In this document: one piece after another, positions 58,235 to 64,000 of the stretch
Layout of the letters: every line of letters starts with the position of its first letter
How positions within the stretch are numbered: position 1 is the first letter of the stretch
Origin: Atrina japonica
Taxonomy: Eukaryota; Mollusca; Bivalvia; Pterioida; Pinnidae
Reading direction: 5' to 3'
NCBI GenBank assembly: GCA_030159075.1
Contig: BROG01000445.1
Location: 1-64,000, forward strand
DNA: 64,000 nt
The notes under the pieces: model-generated
The model's database searches: none
What the model was told of the DNA's origin: nothing
Seen by the model: the letters and a program-made list of their open reading frames with translations, nothing else
Made by a program: the position numbers and the translations under genes

Positions 58235-58465
58235 GGTCCTCCGTGGTAGAGTGGTTAAAGCATCATGTTTTAAATCGTGAAGTTTATCAATGTAATCAGG
58301 GGGAGTTCAAGTCCCATTGGAACCTAGGCTGATTTTGTCAGTTTACTTGCAGAAGGCTTGTGGTCTCTTCCTGGGTACATTGTAAACAGGTTCTGACTCC
58401 TCCAACAGTAAAAACTAGTTGCCACCATATGACCGAAAAATTGTTGAGTGTGACGTGAATGAACA
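58235..58465 (+). mobile_element. SINE family B, best-preserved plus-strand copy
   Basis: The head gggtcctccgtggtagagtg then gttaaagcatcatgttttaa is tRNA-like. gagttcaagtcccattgg serves as the B-box region. The body has gtggtctcttcctgggtaca and aaaaactagttgccaccata, and the tail word gttgagtgtgacgtgaat follows. The minus-strand copy at 8320-8597 shares all these parts. Confidence 0.88.
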
Positions 58466-59207
58466 TTCAAATACAAGATTATTTCACTCGAGCAAATTTA
58501 CAATATTCTATGCCAGTGTATTGGAGAATGAAATTTGGTGTTTAAAAAATACTCAGATGAAAGACACACACTGTTGATATAACACGACACATTAATTTCG
58601 AAATATAATTATCAGTTAAAAAATGACAGCAAAAGATATGCAGTAATATATTTATTTACATTACACATAAGCAGTGAATGGATCATTTACAACAGATAAA
58701 GAATATCCCAATATAACAGGTTTATTCCGATATCTAATACATGTATATACTTTCCTAATTGAACTGTTTTTGTCCTAATTATTCTGATATTCCATATAAT
58801 TCGGACTAAAAGCAGCAAAATTCAGACATAAGACCTTACTTATGGTCACTATTTTGAGGTCTGCTGCCTGGGTCATAATTCAAAAGATATATATTGAAGT
58901 GTATTGATAGAGATATGAAACGATGGATTCAACTAAAACCAGGAAGTTAAAATGAATGTGAAATTCCATTTGCTGAGTTTCTTTTGATTTGTTTCTCCAT
59001 TAACTTCTTTAACATAGCTCTTATTCTTTGTGACAGAGACAAAAATAGTTAATGGCCACAGGGGGTACTTAAGATCATCATCATCATCATCACTTGTTGA
59101 CCTTTGTATGGTTTTCAAGCTCAAATCAAAAGAAAGACATACTAAATACTTACATGTTTATGTGTTTCTTTTTTACCCATTTATATAACTGATCAAATTT
59201 CAAACCT

Positions 59208-59212
<5 letters not shown>

Positions 59213-59282
<70 letters not shown>
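59213..59282. repeat. (TA)n microsatellite
   Basis: About 70 bp of TA dinucleotides. Confidence 0.97.
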
Positions 59283-59284
<2 letters not shown>

Positions 59285-59652
59285 ATTATAAATCTAGTCA
59301 AGTTTTATTCTTTGCCAACAAATTATTAAACTGGATGAATCTACATATATAGATACCATCTGTATCCACTTTGAGAGATCTTTATTGGCCAGTTTAGTTG
59401 TATATGGTAGAATCCTTGACCAACTTCTTCTTTTGGATAAATGGTATAGAGGCTTGAATTTAAATTTTATTTTCTAAGTGTCAAAATAAATTTGAATTTT
59501 ATTTTCCCAAGTTTTCCAATTATGATGCATTAAATTTCTTAATTAAATTTAAAACATTTATTTATTATATAGTAGTGACAGTATTTTCTACAGAAATGTA
59601 TTGATGAAATCTTTGATTAGAAAGGTATCAAAGGCTTGAGGCTTTTAAAATA

Positions 59653-59831
59653 CAGTAAAACCTGCCATAGTGTCCACCTCTATATAAGGATTGCCTGTCT
59701 ATAAAGGCCAGTTTTGAAAAGTACCATGACCGCATAATTCAACTAAATTAAACCTGTGTATAAGGGTCACCTGCACATAAAGGCCAATATTTTCTGGTCC
59801 CTTGGGTGGCCCCTATATACAGGTTTTACTG
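59653..59831 (-). mobile_element. 179-bp mariner-like MITE, copy 2 (inverted)
   Basis: cagtaaaacctgccatagtg to tatatacaggttttactg, with TA at both borders (59651-59652 and 59832-59833). It is the reverse complement of 54896-55074 in layout and has the same length. Confidence 0.93.
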
Positions 59832-59879
59832 TATGTAACATTGTCATATTAAATTTGTCCTGTGAAAATACTAAACTAA

Positions 59880-59925
59880 ATTGAACCAGGTGCATCACAC
59901 ATGCCCATTGGGCCTCTTGTTTTGC
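59880..59925 (+). repeat. Isolated tail of the gggcctcttg group
   Basis: ccaggtgcatcacacatgcc then cattgggcctcttgtttt, without a visible head or core nearby. Confidence 0.6.
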
Positions 59926-60755
59926 ATAGGTCTATGTAGTTTATATTTATGAGTTGGAAGGTCACCAAACATCTTAGAGGCTATGCCGCCCTTGTATTCT
60001 ATTTTGCAAAAGGTAAAAGTTACAAAAAGTTAAATCTTGGACTTTCATGCTAGTAAAGAGCCCCCTGTATCTTAATTGAGGGCCTTAACAGGGGGTCAAA
60101 GAAAATAATTTTTCTAATTCACAGATCACAAAAAATAATTTTTCTAATTTACAATTCACAAAAAATAAGGAAGACTGAAAAAGGGTAGGGCTTGATTTGG
60201 GACACAATATGAACCTCAATCTTACATTATATAAGTGCTCTAGCGAAGTGCAGATAAAACAGTAGAGATCAATTAAGTGTACTGGTAGCAGGGACCAGAA
60301 CACAACCATATCGGGCATATGATGATATTGGTCACGGGTAAGGTAATTGACGCATCTCCGAAGTTCCAGTCACAATTTTCGTCACAAGAACGCTTACTAA
60401 GGACGTTTATATTAATGCAAATAAATTTGGCAAATCACTAAGGATGGGGAATGTGATGATCACAGGTCACAGAAAATAAAAAAATCATCATCACAGTTCT
60501 CAACAAATAAAGAGATAAAGAACGAAAATAACCCATTAGGGTCCTCTTAATTGGCAACATAGTTCCTAAAAAAAAGTGATGAATGAGAATTGTTCTTCTG
60601 TCAGTAAGTTCTAGGATGAAGTAAAATAATGAATATATTTTTATAAAATTCTATGAAAAAAGAGCCAAATAGATTCTAGAGACTTATTTACATATGCATG
60701 TATAAATTATGGTAAAATAATACACATTTTCAGCAGGAAGCCATTTAAGATATAT
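59926..60755. other. Intergenic or intronic AT-rich sequence
   Basis: No gene supported. A small tandem duplication of aaaaaataatttttctaatt occurs at 60101-60160. The stretch leads directly to the splice acceptor at 60771. Confidence 0.4.
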
Positions 60756-60771
60756 TTTGTTTGTCTTGCAG

Positions 60772-60867
60772 ATGTCAACTGCACAGTATGAACCGATGCA
60801 CGATGGCACATTGAGAAATGCAGCAAATGAGTCTGTGAATATACAGTCAGATCAAATAACCCAACAG
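60772..60867 (+). CDS. Initial coding exon of an unidentified host gene
   Basis: A pyrimidine-rich acceptor (attttgtttgtcttgcag) is followed immediately by ATG. A 96-nt open frame of exactly 32 codons then ends at cag|gtacga, a good donor (GT at 60868). The peptide starts MSTAQYEPMHDGTLRN and ends SDQITQQ. It is acidic and polar, with no membrane segment or signal peptide. GC content is higher than the flanks and codons look ordinary. The ATG at the first base of the exon implies an upstream noncoding exon, perhaps near 19.8-20.1 kb. Later exons lie beyond the window or were not recognised in 60868-64000. The polar N-terminus would fit a transcription factor, but the family was not recognised. 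Confidence 0.6.
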
Positions 60868-62089
60868 GTACGACTTTACAAAATATATCCAACACATGTA
60901 AAATGTAAAACTATATAAAAGGTATGTGACATACCAGAGTTATGTCTGCATTACTCAAATTCTCCATTACCGAATATTATCAAGGAGTGTGGCTGTGTCG
61001 GGCAAAGAATTTCGTCTGACATTAAGTGTTTAAGAACATTTACACCTGTGGAAAGTTGGCATTCTTTGCGATCTTTTAATCTGTCAACTTTCAGACCTAT
61101 TAACTTTGTTTTTTTTGCTGTTTTAATTTTCTGGTACTGAGCACAAAGTTATGCCATACGTGTATCAAGAGTATTTTGCCTTGCAAATGGGAGACTCCAA
61201 CTTTGATGCCTAGTCTACATGTAGTCATTATTATTGCTTATACATCAACCAAACCTGCATGGCATACAAATATCTTATAATTCTGAGTACATGCTATCTC
61301 AAAAATGCTGGATTTTGAGATATATATATATATATATATATTCATGAAAATTTATGCTGTGAAAGAGGGCCCATGAAACCCAAGGGCCAATGCTTTTCCA
61401 TTATCATGGAAAAACAAAGGTAATCACAGAATCGGCAATTTGAAATTTACTAGGTCATTCCAAAAACTTATTGAAAAATGGTAGTGACTGTTCCTTTGCC
61501 AGGTGGTCTGCATATGAATGAAAGTCACAGGTTTTTTGGAAGAGATCCAAGTTTCCATGCAGGGTTTGAAATAACCACCAGTTCAATTGCCTGTACCGGG
61601 ACAAGAACTTGGCAAGTTGTTTTGTCAACATAAAAAAAAAAAAAAAAATAGTCGTAATTTTCAGGGTAAGTGGCTTGGTAAATTTTTATTATAAAACGAC
61701 CGTACATATCGAATATAGTGTAGAGGTTGTGCTAGGCTTTTCCAATGTCGCAAATTGTGATTTTTTTTTATTTTAACTGGCGATAAAAATAACTTATGGC
61801 AATAATTGTGGCGTCTCCATTATATCGAAGTATTAAGCAATCTAGGATACATAAGTCAGTTATATCTTCCAAAAAGTCATCAGAAACATGGTCTAATAAG
61901 CCTGTTAATTAATTAATGTCATTAGACCATACAGGGGTGTAATTATCGGTCGTGTGCTGAGGGTAATTCCACAATGACCTATACTGTGGTCAGGTACCTA
62001 TACAGATTGATTACCTGTATATTTAAACCTCAACACCTATAATAATTATACATAATGTTCTGTCCTATATACAGACATAAAAGATTAAC
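60868..62089 (+). other. Intron sequence following the candidate exon
   Basis: Contains a (TA)n tract (61318-61342), a family C SINE body fragment (61465-61555) and a tail-like word gggcccatgaaacccaaggg near 61367. No second exon was recognised. Confidence 0.45.
61465..61555 (+). mobile_element. Family C SINE body fragment
   Basis: aatggtagtgactgttccttt and tgaaagtcacaggttttttg repeat the body of 25797-25990. The head is not recognisable. Confidence 0.55.
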
Positions 62090-63420
62090 ATCATTATGTC
62101 CCCCAAACGAAGTGGGGGGGGCGGGGGGGAGACATATGTTTACTTCATTTCTTCTCATTATTATTATGTTCCCCAAACGAAATGAGGGGGGGGGGGGGAT
62201 TATGTGTTTACTCCGTTTCTTCTTATTATTCTTCTTCTTCCTTCTTCTTCTTCTTCTTCCACAAACTTTTCTGATCAATCCTTACCAAACTTCACAGGGA
62301 TATTACTGAGGGTGAGATGTAGTATACCTGACCTTTCGTTTTCAGAGAAAAATTCACATGACCGAATGGTGGCTCCTGATTGGTCCAACACTTAAACATA
62401 AATAACTTTAAAACTGCTTGACTAATCCTTACCAAACTTCACATGGATATTACTGAGGGTCACTGATAGTGTAACTGACTGCCCATTTTACGAATAAAAG
62501 TCACATGACTAAATTGTGGCTTCTGATTTGTCAAGCTTGTAAATATCTTAAGAACCGCTCGAATGATCCTTACCACACTTCACATGGATATTACAGAGGG
62601 TCAGTTGAAGTGTATCTGACTGTTCGTTTTTCGAAAAAACTTAGGCTTCTGATTGGTGGAAGTTTCAAAATTGTCTGATTTTGGTGAAATTTGTAATTCA
62701 TAGGTATGAAAGGATTGCGATTTCAATCATATGGGTTTCGTTGCCGTCTATGGCAAACTGTGCCTTCTAATTGGTTGAACTTTTTACATTGCCAGATTTT
62801 GATGAAATATGGAATTTATTGGTTTTGAGGGATTGTGATTTCAATTGTATGAGTTTCTTTGCTGTCTATGACAAATCGAGGCTTCTAATTCCAAGGTTGA
62901 AATTTCAAAATTGTCTGATTTTGATGAAATTTGGAATTTATAGGTATCAAGGGATTGCGATTTCAATTGTATGGGTTTCTTGGTTGTCTATGGCAAACCG
63001 AGGCTTCTGATTGGTTGAAATTTTAAAATTGTCTGATTTTGATGAAATTTGGAATTTTTAGGTATCAAGGGATTGCAATTTGAATCGTATGAGTTTCGTT
63101 GCCATCTATGGCAAACCGAGGCTTCTGATTGGTTGAAATTTAAACGTCCGATTTTTATGGAATTTATGGGTATCAAGGGATTGCAATTTCAATGGTATTG
63201 GCTTTGTTGCCGTCTATGGCAAACTGGGCCTTCTGATTGATCAAAATGTCAACATTGTCTGATTTTGATGAAATTTGAAATTTACTGGTATCAGCGATAG
63301 CGATTTCAGCCTGATGGCTTTTATTCCTCAAAACCAGTGAAGAACAATTGTAGTTTTGTATGTAATAAATGCTTGTTGATATCAACACGACTTGTTCTAA
63401 AGTTTGGGGGACATCATGTA
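62089..63420. mobile_element. 1.33-kb TIR element with tandem core (atgtcccccaaac family)
   Basis: The left end acatcattatgtcccccaaa and right end gtttgggggacatcatgt are inverse complements. The left part repeats its own end (ttatgttccccaaacgaaat at 62163) with poly-G tracts, followed by a (CTT)n tract (62229-62261) and about two units with ccttaccaaacttcacatgg. A tandem block of about 118-bp units follows. No protein motif. Confidence 0.85.
62640..63320 (+). repeat. Tandem array of ~118-bp units inside the TIR element
   Basis: The block ctgattttgatgaaattt / ggtatcaagggattgcgatt / gtctatggcaaac / ggcttctgattggtt recurs about six times (starting near 62676, 62795, 62918, 63033, 63145 and 63257), with moderate divergence. 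Confidence 0.9.
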
Positions 63421-64000
63421 ACAGAACCCTGTTACAATTAGCCCTTGTTAATGTTAGATTAATTTCATGCAGATTGTTTATCAATCCTCAATTATTTTAC
63501 TTAAAAATTTTAACTGAGAAATATCGCAGCGAAATCGTGGTGTCTTCTGCAACATCCGTACTTCACACCATAACCTATACATTAATACAGTGTTATTGAT
63601 GCATCTTAAAATTGTGATGATTTCAGTATAAAAACGATGTTTTATTCAAATTACATAATATTTTGAACACAGACAATAATGTCTTCTTGTAACTCACTGA
63701 ATTTATTTTAAATAAATTGACAGTAATGACAGTTAACACATTTTTGTAACTTCAATATTTTTTTCATTGACTTTGAATCTGTCTCCAAAAATTTGAAACT
63801 GGTGACAGATTTTGAAAACTGGGGATTTTGTTTTTGCTTGTTTGGTGCCACATATTCTTCAACCAGTGCAACCCCTGAGGTGTAAACTAAATGAACTTTG
63901 TTTACAATAGATTAAATATCATTTTATTAATTGTTATTTTCTTTATGATTTTATCAATTTTCCTTCTTTTTGGGAGGGACAAGTGAATTCGGTTGAGAAC
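63421..64000. other. AT-rich sequence to the end of the window
   Basis: No exon or repeat recognised. The stretch is probably the continuing intron of the gene starting at 60772. Confidence 0.35.

Overview
This is a 64-kb piece of AT-rich animal nuclear DNA. It is almost entirely noncoding and dense with transposons. There is no operon structure, no rRNA, no CRISPR array and no dense coding. Introns, tRNA-derived SINEs, L1/Tx1-like LINE remnants, many short inverted-repeat elements and long (TA)n, (GA)n and (CA)n tracts point to a metazoan. The mix of families looks like a bivalve mollusc or another lophotrochozoan: tandem-cored repeats ending in GGGCCTCTTG, elements with cataggcgtcgg ends, and two SINE families. 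That placement rests on remembered repeat character, not on a search.

Layout. (1) 1-7.95 kb holds several TIR elements and a degenerate 5'-truncated LINE (3635-7755). The LINE lies inside a smaller TIR element and is itself interrupted by a 403-bp MITE. (2) 8.2-11.9 kb holds a minisatellite with a dimeric 26/52-bp unit, present twice in an imperfect direct duplication, each time followed by half a MITE and a (GA)n tract. (3) 12.1-15.6 kb holds a second LINE remnant. Part of its RT domain is tandemly duplicated, with poly-G and poly-A tracts at the joints, which looks like an assembly or sequencing artefact. (4) 14.8-18.4 kb is a SINE and foldback-element cluster with several readable target-site duplications. 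(5) 18.4-23.6 kb is the least repetitive stretch and contains a TATA-like box and good splice-donor candidates. (6) 26.1-28.7 kb holds a hAT-like non-autonomous element abutted by a complete but inactivated Tc1-like transposon. (7) 29-63.5 kb is a mosaic of repeat families: the agctcacc...gggcctctt group with 510-bp or 165-bp internal tandem repeats, mariner-like 179-bp MITEs, SINEs, and a TIR element with 118-bp tandem repeats at 62.1-63.4 kb.

The only strong candidate for host protein-coding sequence is a 32-codon initial coding exon at 60772-60867 with good acceptor and donor sites. If the promoter candidates near 19.7-21.1 kb belong to it, most of the window would be its first intron. That link is inference. 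Nothing in the window supports a new multi-gene system. The notable content is transposon nesting, tandem-repeat evolution and probable assembly artefacts.
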